A stretch of 64,000 nt of DNA from an uncultured Latescibacterota bacterium (GTDB lineage: Bacteria > Latescibacterota > UBA2968), in assembly GCA_951812755.1 (NCBI GenBank), contig OX638329.1:5939107-6003106 (forward strand). The letters are read 5' to 3'. Below the pieces are notes generated by a model that saw only the letters and a list, made by a program, of their open reading frames with translations, searched no databases and had not been told where the DNA came from. Made by a program: the position numbers and the translations under genes. Positions 25,246 to 34,608 of the stretch are shown here, one piece after another. Position 1 is the stretch's first letter, and every line of letters starts with the position of its first letter.

Positions 25246-28200
25246 ATCGGCAACCCACTAACCGCTACCGATCGCGAAGGAGGCACACTGAGCTACCGTC
25301 TCGAAGGCATGGACCAGGCCGCCTTTGCGCTCGATGGTGCCCAACTTCAGACCCTATCGGGCGAAACCTATGACTTTGAAGAGAAGAATCGCTATGAGGT
25401 CATAGTGCGCGTAGAAGATGGTCAAGGCGGCAGCAACACCATTGAAGTGACAATCAACCTGACGGATATACGAGAACCACCTGAGACACCAGACCCTCCC
25501 AGCGTCATACCGGCCTCATCGACCAGCCTCACCGTAACCTGGGACGAGCCGACAAACACAGGTCCCGACATCAACGACTACGATGTGCAATACCGACAAG
25601 GCGACAGCGGCAACTTCACCGCCTATGCACACAACAGCGCAGACCGCACCACAACCATCACAGATCGGACCCCGGGCACGAGCTATCAGGTACAGGTGAA
25701 GGCACGCAACGCCGAAGGCACGAGCGATTGGTCTCCATCCGGCACGGGAAGCACCAGTGCCAATGAGCTACCGGTGTTCACCGATGGATCGAGCACCACG
25801 CGCAGCCTTGCCGAAAACACAACAGGCACCCACAACATCGGCGATCCAATAAGTGCCACAGACCCCGAAGGTACCGCACTGACCTATAGCCTTGAAGGAC
25901 AGGACAAAGATGCCTTCACCATCAACACACGCAACGGTCAGCTTCGCACCAATTCTGGAGAAACCTACGACTACGAGACACAACCCAGCTATTCTGTGGA
26001 TGTGAAAGCAACCGACGGGCACAGCGGTGAGCGCACCATCCCCGTATTCATCGACCTGACAGATGTGAACGAAGCCCCTACATTTATCAGCGACGCGACC
26101 TTTGAAGCGGAAGAAAATAACCAGTTCGCTGGCCTGGTGGATGCCGAGGATGTCGATAGCGGCGATGGCATCACCGACTACACCATTAGCGGAGGCAGTG
26201 ACCGTGACCTGCTCGAAATCAGTAGCGGAGGCACATTGACCTTCAAAGACGCTCCCAACTTCGAGAATCCCACAGACAGAGGAAAAAATAACTCATACAT
26301 CGTAGAGGTCACCGTGACAGGCGGCACGGGTGGTCGCGCACTGACCACAGCGCAGACGATAACCGTCACCGTCACCGACGAGAACGAACGGCCACACTTC
26401 ACCAGTGATGATGCCTTCACAGTCAAAGAAAACGAACAGTTTGTCGGCAGGATGGTCGCTGACGATATCGACAGAGACGACAGTATCACAGGCTACGAAG
26501 TCACTGGTGGAACTGACCAGAACGAGTTTGAGATCACCAACACCAACGAGTTGCACTTCAAGGACGATCCGAACTTCGAGAATCCCACGGACTCTGGGAG
26601 CAACAACGAATACATCGTGGAGGTCACAGCGACCGGCGGCACAGACACCCGAGCGCGAACAGTAACGCAGGAGATTACTGTCACTGTAGAAAACGTAGAT
26701 GAACCGCCGGGCAAACCCGATGTACCCACAGTGAGCAACGAAACGGAAAACAGCCTGACCGTGAGTTGGGACGAGCCGACAAACACCGGTCCCGACATCA
26801 CGAACTACCATGTGCAATACCGCATAAGCGGTGCGTTCACCGACTGGCCCGACACTGGCCCGTCCCGGACCCGCACCATCACCAGCTTGCGCTCGGGTAG
26901 TACCTACCAGATACGGGTACAGGCGGAGAACGACGAAGGGAAAGGTGCGTGGTCCAATTTGGGCAGCGGAACCACCCTCACCGCGCCGACAGTATCGAGT
27001 ATCGCGTTCACCTCCACCCCACCCTCAGGACAGAACAACACCTACAAATTGAAAGATGTAATAGACATCACCGTGACCTTCAATGAAGCGGTAAGCGTCA
27101 CAGGCACACCGCAAATCGACCTCACGATAGATAAAACAGTGCGCCAGGCCGACTATCAAAGCGGCTCCACTACGACCCAACTCCTCTTCCAATACACGGT
27201 GACGAACACCGACAATGACACCGACGGCGCAAGCATCAACGCCAACGGTCTCAAGCTAAACGGAGGGCGCATTCGCAGAAATAATTCTGCCATAAACGCG
27301 GACCTGGTACACTCAGCACGCAACAATCAGTCCAGCCACAAGGTCGATGGCATCGCGCCGGGGCTTATCATCGCAGAAGTAAAGGGCGACGCGTTGGCAC
27401 TGACCTACGGCGAGATACTCGACAGCAATTCGAGACCTGCGACCGGCGACTTTGTGGTTACCGTAGATGGCACGGATAGAAACGTCTCCTCAGTTGCAAT
27501 GAGCACCAGTGATGTGACACTCACCCTCGCCTCGGCCGTAACATCGGGCCAAAGGATAAGTCTAACCTACACACCCGGAACCAACCCGATCCGCGACAGG
27601 GCGCACAACCCGGCCGTCGCCCTCACGAATCTAAAGGTGACGAACCAGACTCAGGACCCGACCGTCAATGTCTGCAGCCGCACCACACAGGTGCGCGACG
27701 CGATCGTAGAGGCAGCACCTGTAAGCACCTGCGGCGCTGTCACGGCGGACCATCTATCCGCGATCACCGTCCTCGACCTGTATATCGAAAACATCTCGGC
27801 GCTGAAAGCAAACGACTTTTCCGGGATGACCGCTTTGGAAGCCCTCGACCTGTCCCATAACTCCCTCACCACGCTGCCCGATAACGTCTTTTCTGGGCTA
27901 ACTGCGCTGGAAGAACTCTACCTGGATTACAACGAATTCAGTACTTTGGACACGGGCACATTTTCCGGACTGACAGCACTGAAATATCTCTACCTGAACG
28001 GCAATGAACTCAGCAGCATAGATGCGAATATCTTTTCTGGACTATCATCACTTCAAGAGCTATATCTCAACAACCAACAATCCGGCCACAAACTCAGTAG
28101 CATAGATGCGAATATCTTCTCCAACCTGTCCGCACTGGAAGAACTCTATCTGCACAACAACGAACTCAGCAGCATAGATGCGAATATCTTCTCTAACCTG

Positions 28201-31200
28201 TCCGCACTGAAAAGGCTCGACCTGGATAGAAACAAACTCACCACACTGCCAGCGAATATCTTCTCCAACCTGTCCGCACTGGAAGAACTCTATCTGTACA
28301 ACAACGAACTCAGCAGCATAGATGCGAATATCTTTTCCAACCTGTCCGCACTGAAAAGGCTCGACCTGGATAGAAACAAACTCACCACACTGCCAGCGAA
28401 TATCTTCTCCAACCTGTCCGCACTGGAAGAACTCTACCTGGAGGAAAACGACCTCACCAGCCTGAATGCAATCGTGTTTTCGGGTCTGACGGCGCTGAAA
28501 ACACTCTGGTTGTATGGGAATGATTTACAATCAACCTCCCTGCCGACAGGTGTATTTTCCAGCTTGATAGCACTTGAAACGCTCGAACTCAGCGATAACC
28601 AACTCAGCAGCTTGCCGGCAAATCTCTTTTCCGGGCTGTCATCGCTTCAAGAACTCTATCTCAACCGCCAACAAACCAGCCACCAACTCAGCAGCCTGGA
28701 CGCGAACACATTTTCTGGTCTAACCGCGCTGAAAACACTCTGGTTGGATAACAACAACCTCAGTAGCCTGCCCAATGGCATATTTTCCGGACTGACTAAA
28801 CTGACAACGCTCAAGCTGTCTTATAACAACCTCAGCAGCCTGGACGCTGGCGTATTTTCCGGGCTGACCGAACTGACAACGCTCAAACTGGCGGGCAACA
28901 CGGTCGATCCCCTGCCCATTACCATTTCGCTGGAATCGGTTGCGTCAGGCCAATTTAAGGCCAAAGCACACACCGGCGCGCCCTTTGGCATGACCCTACC
29001 ACTCTATATGGACAACGGCACCATAGACGGCGGCGCAAGCAGCATAGAAATCTCACAGGGCAGTGTAGAAAGCAATACTCTTACAGTCTCCCGCACGGCT
29101 GGCACCACCGCTGCCGTCACTGCTGACATCGGAATATTGCCAGACTTACCTCCGACCGACGACGGCTACGCACTCGTCAAATCCGCCGACCTGCCACTGA
29201 CAGTGATAGACGCAGAACCCGGTGTGGACATCTATCCAACAGCGTTGACCATACCAGAGGGCAACAGCGACACGTACACAGCGGTTCTGACCTCGAAACC
29301 GACCACAAACGTGACCGTAACCGTGACCGTACCGTCTGGTTCGGATGCCTCGGTGTCCCCATCGCCACTGACATTCACACAGGACAATTGGAACACCTCG
29401 CAAGCAGTCACTGTCACCACACAGACCGACACAGACAACGCGGATGACACGGTCATACTGAGCCACGCGGTAAGCGGTGGAAACTATCAAAGCGTGACCG
29501 CGGAAAACGTAACCGTGACAATTGCAGAGGTAGATGTCAGTACCAACAACTCACCGATCTTCACCAGCACCAATATCTTTGATGTAAAGGAAAACGAAAC
29601 CGAGGTCGGCACAGTAGTTGCCACAGATACCGATGCGAGAGATTACATCACAGGCTATGAGATTACCAGCGGTGCGGCTCAGGCGCAATTCTCGATCACG
29701 AGCGGGGGTGTATTGACCTTTGTGACCGCCCCAGACTATGAGCGACCACCCACCACCTCGAGCAATAACAGATATGTCATCGTGGTCACGGCGACCAGCG
29801 GCACGGGCAGCCGGGAAAGAACAAGGACGCAGACCATAACCGTCGTCGTAGATGATGCAGATGAACCACCCGGACAGCCGCCAGCGCCAATACTGGTTCT
29901 TTCCGGCATTAGAGTCCCCATTATCGAGGTGAGCCAGGGCCGAACACCGCCGACAAATACGGGTCCCGACATCACCGCCTATGAAATACAGTATCGCGTC
30001 AAAAACACCGGCGACTTTATCAGCTATACTCCGGATCCGGATCCAGACTGGACGCAATCGGATTGGGTGGTGCGGATCTGGAAATTGAATCGAAACACGA
30101 CCTACGAAGTGCAGGTGCGGGCAAAGAACGACGAAGGGGAGAGCGAGTGGTCTCCTTCGGCCGATATGACGATCCCCAACGCCTCGCCGATTGCCAGCAA
30201 CATTGACGATGTGACGATTCCTGTGGGGGGTGCCGTCGAGATCGTATATGCGGGTGACGCGCTCGACGATCCCGACGATTTCCGCCTGCGATATACGGCA
30301 TCGTCGAGCAACACTGCTGCCGCGACCGTGCAGGTAATCGGTGACGCACTCCTGATTGATCCTCTATCCGCCGGCACTGCGACCATTACCGTAACCGCGA
30401 CCGATCCCTGGGGCGCGACCGCCTCAACAACCTTCAATGCGAATATCCAGACACCGACCTTATCGACCCTTACTCTGAACATCAGCGGCAACCTCTTCAC
30501 GCTCGGATTCACCGATAACTTTGCAGCCAACGAAACCCGGGCTTACCAGATCAGAATCCGGCAAAAAACGCCTATCGGACCGTGGGCTACGGGGTGCTTT
30601 ATCGCCACGAACGACGAAGCTTCCCCCGGGACTACTACGGTAACGCTGGAAGACCTGATCTCCGATTTCTTTGAGCCGGGCACCACTTATGAGGCCGATT
30701 ACGGATACCTCGGCACGGATTGTGGCGACAGCGTAATGGGCACTCGCTCCGCAACTGCCGAAGCGACCACAGATGGAACCCCTTCCTTCGATATCGACTT
30801 CGTCTTTGTCGGCAGCATCTCCTCAAAGTACCGGACAGCATTTGAAACCGCTGCCCAGCGTTGGGAGCGAATCATCGCAGGCGACATCCCCAACCAACCT
30901 TTGTCCAGTAGCAGTCGCAGCAGGTTGAACAGGCTTTACCCAGGGACCACCGCTCCCGAAGTTGTCGATGATCTACGGATCTATGTAGAAATCGTTGAAA
31001 TTGACGGAGAAGGAGGCACTCTCGGACAGGCGGGACCAGATGTGTGGCGCCTTCCGTCCTCCCTGCCAATCGCATCCGCCATTGAGCTTGACAAGGACGA
31101 CCTCGGCAGCATGTCGAATGCAAAACTATCAGCCGTTATTCTGCACGAAATAGGTCATACCTTGGGAGTCGGCCTTGGGCCGTGGAGAGATCACAACCTG

Positions 31201-31656
31201 CTGCAGAATCCGTCCATCGACGTGTATAACAATCGCATTGTTCCCGCGCCCGACACGCATTTCTCGGGTGCAAACGCGATTGCTGCTTTCAATGATGCCG
31301 GCGGGTCGAGCTACACGGGCGCGAAAGTGCCAGTGGAGAACTCGTACGGAGGAGCGGGCAGCCAGGACAGTCACTGGCGAGAATCCGTACTCGGCAACGA
31401 ACTCATGACGCCCAGTACCGGCGGCGCTACTACATTCCCATTGAGCGCGATCACGATCCAGTCGCTGGCCGATATAGGCTACCGCGTCGATGTCACTCAG
31501 GCCGACGCGTACACCCTGCCTTCGACTTCCTCTACCTCTACCGGCATAAGGGCGGCTGAAGGCCTTCCGATCAACTGTACCATCATAATGCATCCCGACG
31601 CCGGACCCGATGAGCCAGAGCCTATCATCCTGAATCTACAGCCAGCGGGTAACTGA
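22546..31656 (+). CDS. Giant secreted protein: cohesin-like, dockerin, cadherin/FN3, SwmB-like, LRR and leishmanolysin-like metalloprotease domains
   Basis: 3036 aa. The first about 900 residues copy the preceding protein (signal, cohesin-like, dockerin at about 175-231, Pro linker 443-478, cadherin/FN3). Further cadherin and FN3 modules run to about 1478, then a SwmB-like/Ig domain (about 1480-1702), a leucine-rich repeat array of 24-residue units (about 1705-2118), a beta domain (2225-2335), cadherin, FN3 and Ig-like modules, and a C-terminal leishmanolysin-like (M8) metalloprotease (about 2747-2998). HEIGHTLGVG starts at His2867; the third Zn ligand is probably the His of DSHWRESVLGNELMTP, which also gives the Met-turn. 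It probably acts outside the cell in adhesion and protein degradation. It lacks an obvious sortase or beta-barrel anchor. Confidence 0.87.
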   Translation: MSSSRVKIFPLALGTVSLLSLLLLLFPWSLSTQTSSFSISLDLDGSEGDQSIASLNVFSNRTIPIQIFATDIETASDLSLRFEFDPTQVAYEGFKRTNIVSGTSALKGKDFANIGITLSAGNASSGLIGTIHFRTTEAFSGTDIRLVRARLVRDEQVETVSVDLSITLRLAKPPSPDFDRDGTVGIPDFLLFVDAFGSRRDQEGYDPKYDLDVNGEIGIADFLLFVDNFGKVLNRTPVFTSEPPVTRSVDENTPPGQAIGDPISATDGDGDTLTYRLSGADADSFAIDPNTGQITTKGTYDFEQKSSYALIVIVSDGKGGNASLEVNIAIKDVEEATAAVPSNVMVEEDDSKLVVRWDAVADKEGKPPVTGYEVGYRERDAVDSEEWAGIQKVSSQLDSLIITGLLNGQAYLVSVRTLVEGGMSAWSSPVLGIPVIPAAGPVFPGGGGGGGTSPPPPPPTPPTPPPTPPTPPTPPTPPGPNQAPTFNDGVSTSRTVAENTAPNQNIQHPVSATDPDRDRLTYRLSGDDADSFTINASQLRTRPGITYDYEAVKNSYEVTITADDNRGGTATIDVTIYVSDANEPPQPPARPQVAPASSTSLTVTWTEPTNTGPDIYDYDIQYRTGSGSFIPHPHDNINTTTTITNLDVNTRYEVQVKAHNDEGESLWSSSGFGTTSTNQPPVFDEIAPTRSIAENTTGVQNIGNPISTTDPEGRTISYRLTGGDTDQFTIDTNNGQLRTQTGVDYNYEAKNRYSVTVEAADDQGGRATITVTIDITDDDSERPERPDKPTVTASTLNSLSIQWTEPQNTGPTINDYDVQYKESGGTFTDWPHNGRGTNTTITSLNANTQYEVLVLARSPEGDSQWSESVTVSTVANQAPTFNEGTSTTRSIAENTTGTHNIGNPLTATDREGGTLSYRLEGMDQAAFALDGAQLQTLSGETYDFEEKNRYEVIVRVEDGQGGSNTIEVTINLTDIREPPETPDPPSVIPASSTSLTVTWDEPTNTGPDINDYDVQYRQGDSGNFTAYAHNSADRTTTITDRTPGTSYQVQVKARNAEGTSDWSPSGTGSTSANELPVFTDGSSTTRSLAENTTGTHNIGDPISATDPEGTALTYSLEGQDKDAFTINTRNGQLRTNSGETYDYETQPSYSVDVKATDGHSGERTIPVFIDLTDVNEAPTFISDATFEAEENNQFAGLVDAEDVDSGDGITDYTISGGSDRDLLEISSGGTLTFKDAPNFENPTDRGKNNSYIVEVTVTGGTGGRALTTAQTITVTVTDENERPHFTSDDAFTVKENEQFVGRMVADDIDRDDSITGYEVTGGTDQNEFEITNTNELHFKDDPNFENPTDSGSNNEYIVEVTATGGTDTRARTVTQEITVTVENVDEPPGKPDVPTVSNETENSLTVSWDEPTNTGPDITNYHVQYRISGAFTDWPDTGPSRTRTITSLRSGSTYQIRVQAENDEGKGAWSNLGSGTTLTAPTVSSIAFTSTPPSGQNNTYKLKDVIDITVTFNEAVSVTGTPQIDLTIDKTVRQADYQSGSTTTQLLFQYTVTNTDNDTDGASINANGLKLNGGRIRRNNSAINADLVHSARNNQSSHKVDGIAPGLIIAEVKGDALALTYGEILDSNSRPATGDFVVTVDGTDRNVSSVAMSTSDVTLTLASAVTSGQRISLTYTPGTNPIRDRAHNPAVALTNLKVTNQTQDPTVNVCSRTTQVRDAIVEAAPVSTCGAVTADHLSAITVLDLYIENISALKANDFSGMTALEALDLSHNSLTTLPDNVFSGLTALEELYLDYNEFSTLDTGTFSGLTALKYLYLNGNELSSIDANIFSGLSSLQELYLNNQQSGHKLSSIDANIFSNLSALEELYLHNNELSSIDANIFSNLSALKRLDLDRNKLTTLPANIFSNLSALEELYLYNNELSSIDANIFSNLSALKRLDLDRNKLTTLPANIFSNLSALEELYLEENDLTSLNAIVFSGLTALKTLWLYGNDLQSTSLPTGVFSSLIALETLELSDNQLSSLPANLFSGLSSLQELYLNRQQTSHQLSSLDANTFSGLTALKTLWLDNNNLSSLPNGIFSGLTKLTTLKLSYNNLSSLDAGVFSGLTELTTLKLAGNTVDPLPITISLESVASGQFKAKAHTGAPFGMTLPLYMDNGTIDGGASSIEISQGSVESNTLTVSRTAGTTAAVTADIGILPDLPPTDDGYALVKSADLPLTVIDAEPGVDIYPTALTIPEGNSDTYTAVLTSKPTTNVTVTVTVPSGSDASVSPSPLTFTQDNWNTSQAVTVTTQTDTDNADDTVILSHAVSGGNYQSVTAENVTVTIAEVDVSTNNSPIFTSTNIFDVKENETEVGTVVATDTDARDYITGYEITSGAAQAQFSITSGGVLTFVTAPDYERPPTTSSNNRYVIVVTATSGTGSRERTRTQTITVVVDDADEPPGQPPAPILVLSGIRVPIIEVSQGRTPPTNTGPDITAYEIQYRVKNTGDFISYTPDPDPDWTQSDWVVRIWKLNRNTTYEVQVRAKNDEGESEWSPSADMTIPNASPIASNIDDVTIPVGGAVEIVYAGDALDDPDDFRLRYTASSSNTAAATVQVIGDALLIDPLSAGTATITVTATDPWGATASTTFNANIQTPTLSTLTLNISGNLFTLGFTDNFAANETRAYQIRIRQKTPIGPWATGCFIATNDEASPGTTTVTLEDLISDFFEPGTTYEADYGYLGTDCGDSVMGTRSATAEATTDGTPSFDIDFVFVGSISSKYRTAFETAAQRWERIIAGDIPNQPLSSSSRSRLNRLYPGTTAPEVVDDLRIYVEIVEIDGEGGTLGQAGPDVWRLPSSLPIASAIELDKDDLGSMSNAKLSAVILHEIGHTLGVGLGPWRDHNLLQNPSIDVYNNRIVPAPDTHFSGANAIAAFNDAGGSSYTGAKVPVENSYGGAGSQDSHWRESVLGNELMTPSTGGATTFPLSAITIQSLADIGYRVDVTQADAYTLPSTSSTSTGIRAAEGLPINCTIIMHPDAGPDEPEPIILNLQPAGN
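28106..28395 (+). repeat. 144-bp tandem duplication inside the LRR array
   Basis: The 48-codon unit starting GCGAATATCTTCTCCAACCT at about 28106 recurs at about 28252 nearly unchanged and starts again at about 28396. Each unit encodes two 24-residue LRRs (ELSSIDANIFSNLSALKRL and KLTTLPANIFSNLSALEEL). It indicates recent expansion of the array by slippage or unequal crossing-over. Confidence 0.85.
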
Positions 31657-31690
31657 TGTTACGCACTGGCACACTATGGATTATACCAAT

Positions 31691-32473
31691 ATGAAACACC
31701 ACATTAAAATATTCCCGATAGCACTCGGCACCGTCAGCTTGCTGAGCCTGATACTCTTATTTGCCCCGTGGTCTCTCTTTTCTCAAAATATTAGCCCCCC
31801 TTCCCCGGACTTCAATGGCAATGGGGTCGTGGATATCCCCGATTTTTTGTTATTTGTTAGCGCGTTTGGGACGCAAGAGGGCCAAGAACAGTATGAGTCA
31901 CAATACGATCTGGATGGCAACGGCGAGATTGGGATACCCGATTTTCTGATCTTTGTCGATAACTTCGGCAAAGAGGTAAAACGTCTGCCGCCTACCTGCA
32001 TGCCAAACTCAGGCCACCTGCACCCCAAAGTGACCTTGTCAGACAGAGCCGGGCAATATCGACTAACGCTTATAGAGGTAGTCAATGGCACTGATGCCCG
32101 CACCGCACAGGGTACACTCACCCTGCGTCAGCAGCCATCTGGACTCGAATCGCTGGGTAATTCAGCAACGCCATTATACGGATTTACAGATGTGAATCTC
32201 CGCGCAGTTGGTGCTTATGAGGTCGGCGACCCCGATAGTGAAGACCCACAGGCACCGGGCGTTCTCGTGCTCGAAAGCGATCGCGATGGCACTCGCCGCA
32301 TATTATTGCGCCTGGGCGCACACGCCAATCGGCGAGACGACATGCTCTTCGACGGAGCTTATACAGTATTGGAAGTGCGGGAAATTGTCGCCGACGGTTT
32401 TGCCGGCACCTGGCGCAGCGGCCTGCGATTATCGCGTATCGAAGGCTACTTTTGCGCGCGCAAGAAATTCTAA
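31691..32473 (+). CDS. Small secreted dockerin protein
   Basis: 260 aa from the ATG that aligns with the signal peptides of the two giant proteins (MKHHIKIFPIALGTVSLLSL versus MSS..VKIxPLALGTVSLLSL); an ATG at 31676 would add five residues. Two dockerin Ca-binding repeats follow directly (PDFNGNGVVDIPDFLLFVSAF and YDLDGNGEIGIPDFLIFVDNF, about residues 38-95). The remaining about 160 residues form a beta-rich domain I do not recognise (GQYRLTLIEVVNGTDARTAQ onward). It lies 34 nt after the protease gene, probably on the same transcript, and may assemble with the cohesin-like domains of the giant proteins. Confidence 0.75.
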   Translation: MKHHIKIFPIALGTVSLLSLILLFAPWSLFSQNISPPSPDFNGNGVVDIPDFLLFVSAFGTQEGQEQYESQYDLDGNGEIGIPDFLIFVDNFGKEVKRLPPTCMPNSGHLHPKVTLSDRAGQYRLTLIEVVNGTDARTAQGTLTLRQQPSGLESLGNSATPLYGFTDVNLRAVGAYEVGDPDSEDPQAPGVLVLESDRDGTRRILLRLGAHANRRDDMLFDGAYTVLEVREIVADGFAGTWRSGLRLSRIEGYFCARKKF

Positions 32474-32476
32474 TCA

Positions 32477-32594
32477 TCTCAGACGCGAGTTGATCGGTAT
32501 GCGGCGTTGGAATCTTCGAGTCGGGATTCAAACAACTCACATCTCCGTATCCCCAGTCATCGGCCAACAAGTAAATAATATTTGGCTTGCGCAT
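32477..32594 (-). pseudogene. 5' fragment of a sulfatase gene (copy of the 15.4-kb sulfatase start)
   Basis: Minus-strand reading gives MRKPNIIYLLADDWGYGDVS and CLNPDSKIPTPHTDQLASE, identical to the first about 39 codons of the sulfatase ending at 15475, including part of its leader. Homology stops abruptly at about 32477, next to the dockerin gene stop. The fragment is a displaced piece, not a gene. Confidence 0.85.
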
Positions 32595-32655
32595 AAAGCC
32601 AACTCCCTTCATAATAAAGATCGAATGTACGGATAACGGATGCCACGGCTTCTTC

Positions 32656-33129
32656 ATGACCATGAGCCGCGAAGAAGCTGATTGCAATAATGAAACCAAA
32701 AAACTTCCCAAAGAACAACGGGCAGGTCGCCCCCATCCCACAAGCATTGGACACGCCTATTCACCCGACGGATTAGATTGGACAATTGATGAAACCGGTG
32801 CCATCCTCACCGCCGAAGAAACATCTGGGGAACACCAGCGCATTCGCCATATTGGATGTACGCGCATCGACAACACACACATCCTGGCGACCTATTCTTG
32901 TTTTGCCAACACCGATGCAACCTGTGAAAACATCTTCGCTGCCACATTACAAATCAACGGCCAGGCGGTACGCCTTGTTCACAAACACGGCACAATTCTA
33001 ACACCCCAGGGAGAATGGGAAAAGCGAAATGTGCGCGACCCCTTTCCCATATTTCAGGATAAAAAACTCTATCTCTATTACGCTGGTGGCGGAGAAAAAG
33101 GCATCGGACTGGCTATCAGCGCGTATTGA
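32656..33129 (+). CDS. C-terminal part of a glycosidase-like beta-propeller protein (probably truncated)
   Basis: 157 aa from ATG 32656, with no ribosome site. GHAYSPDGLDWTIDE, THILATYSCF, EWEKRNVRDPFPIFQDKKLYLYYAGGGEKGIGLAIS (read in parts) resemble the last blades of five-bladed propellers of GH32/GH43/GH130-like enzymes, where a DPF motif and LYYAGG are common. Full proteins are about 300 aa or more, so the N-terminal half is missing and replaced by sequence with a sulfatase fragment on the other strand. Likely a decaying gene. Confidence 0.5.
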   Translation: MTMSREEADCNNETKKLPKEQRAGRPHPTSIGHAYSPDGLDWTIDETGAILTAEETSGEHQRIRHIGCTRIDNTHILATYSCFANTDATCENIFAATLQINGQAVRLVHKHGTILTPQGEWEKRNVRDPFPIFQDKKLYLYYAGGGEKGIGLAISAY

Positions 33130-33149
33130 TTATATAACACGAGGTATTC

Positions 33150-34595
33150 ATGCCCAACAAACCCAACATTCTCTGGATCTGCACCGACCAGCAGCGCTTT
33201 GACACCCTCGGCTGTTATGGCAACCCTTATGTTCACACCCCCAACCTGGACCGCCTCGCCGAACAAAGTGTCCTTTTTGAATACGCCTTCTCGCAAAGTC
33301 CCGTCTGCACACCCAGCCGATCCAGCTTTCTCACCGGACGTTACCCGCGCACCACGCGCTGCCGGCAAAACGGCCAATCCATACCCAGCGACGAAATCCC
33401 CGTCACCAAAATGCTCCACGACGCGGGATACGTATGCGGCCTATCCGGCAAACTCCACATCTCGGTCTGCAACCCCAGTGCGTGTCACGGCACAGAACGC
33501 CGCATAGACGACGGCTATGACCAGTTCTTCTGGTCACACGACCCGGCCCCCAGATGGCCCACCAATGACTATCACCAGTGGTTGCGCGACAAGGGACTGA
33601 AGCGCGATGTCCAGCCCTTTCCCGATTCCCGATACGTACAGACACTCCCCTCTGAAGAACACAGCCAGACCACCTATTGCATCCAGCGCGCCATCACCTT
33701 CATCCGCCGATGCGCTGAAGAAAACATGCCCTGGACATTCTCCCTCAACCCCTTTGACCCCCATCACGCCTTTGATCCCCCACGCGAAGACCTCGAACGC
33801 TACCGCGATATAATCGACGACATACCCCTGCCCAACTACGTCCGGGGCGAACTCGACGACAAACCCTTATGGCAACGCATCGATCACAGCGGCTCCTACG
33901 GCGGCAAAGGCATGTATGCCTACGACCAGATGACCGACACCGATCACCGCTGGGTCACTGCGGCGTACTGGGCCATGGTCGATGTAATAGACCGCCAGAT
34001 CGGTCATTTGCTCGACTGCCTTGAAGAAACCGGACAGCGCGACAACACCTTCATCATCTTCACCTCTGACCACGGCGAAATGCTCGGCGACCACGGCATC
34101 TACCTCAAAGGCCCCTTCTTCTACGAACCCGCTGTACGCGTCCCCCTCCTCATCTCGGGACCCGGCCTTCGCAACGACGGCTGGCGATCTTATGCACTCG
34201 TCGAACTCGTTGACCTCGCACCCACCATCCTCGAATGGGTCGGCCTCGACAGCCATCCCGCCATGCAGGGCCGCACCCTCCAACCCCTCCTGAAAGGCGA
34301 CGCGCCCCTCGACCAGCACCGCGACGACATCTACTGCGAATATTACAACGCCATGCCCGGCCATAAAAATCCGCCCGCCCACGCCACCATGGTACGCACC
34401 AACCGCCACAAACTCGTCGCCGCACACGGCACTGGCGGTGGCGAACTCTACGACCTCGAAACCGACCCCAATGAAACGCACAACCAGTGGAACAATCCCG
34501 ACTACACCATCGTGCGCCTCGACCTCATGACCCGCCTTGCTGACCGCATGGCCTGGACCGTTGATCCCCTGCCGCCGAGAGAAGCAGGATTTTAA
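33150..34595 (+). CDS. Sulfatase (Cys-type)
   Basis: 481 aa. NILWICTDQQRFDTLGCYGN (residues 6-25) gives the first metal site, CTPSRSSFLTGR (about 52-63) is the formylglycine motif C-x-P-S-R, and FTSDHGEMLGDHG (about 302-314) contains the late Asp-His metal ligands. FFYEPAVRVPLLISGPG is the conserved substrate-side block. RBS ACGAGG lies about 6 nt before ATG. No signal peptide. The next gene, a GH2 glycosidase, starts 13 nt downstream, so desulfation and glycan cleavage are probably co-expressed. Confidence 0.88.
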   Translation: MPNKPNILWICTDQQRFDTLGCYGNPYVHTPNLDRLAEQSVLFEYAFSQSPVCTPSRSSFLTGRYPRTTRCRQNGQSIPSDEIPVTKMLHDAGYVCGLSGKLHISVCNPSACHGTERRIDDGYDQFFWSHDPAPRWPTNDYHQWLRDKGLKRDVQPFPDSRYVQTLPSEEHSQTTYCIQRAITFIRRCAEENMPWTFSLNPFDPHHAFDPPREDLERYRDIIDDIPLPNYVRGELDDKPLWQRIDHSGSYGGKGMYAYDQMTDTDHRWVTAAYWAMVDVIDRQIGHLLDCLEETGQRDNTFIIFTSDHGEMLGDHGIYLKGPFFYEPAVRVPLLISGPGLRNDGWRSYALVELVDLAPTILEWVGLDSHPAMQGRTLQPLLKGDAPLDQHRDDIYCEYYNAMPGHKNPPAHATMVRTNRHKLVAAHGTGGGELYDLETDPNETHNQWNNPDYTIVRLDLMTRLADRMAWTVDPLPPREAGF

Positions 34596-34608
34596 GAAGG
34601 AGCATTTC

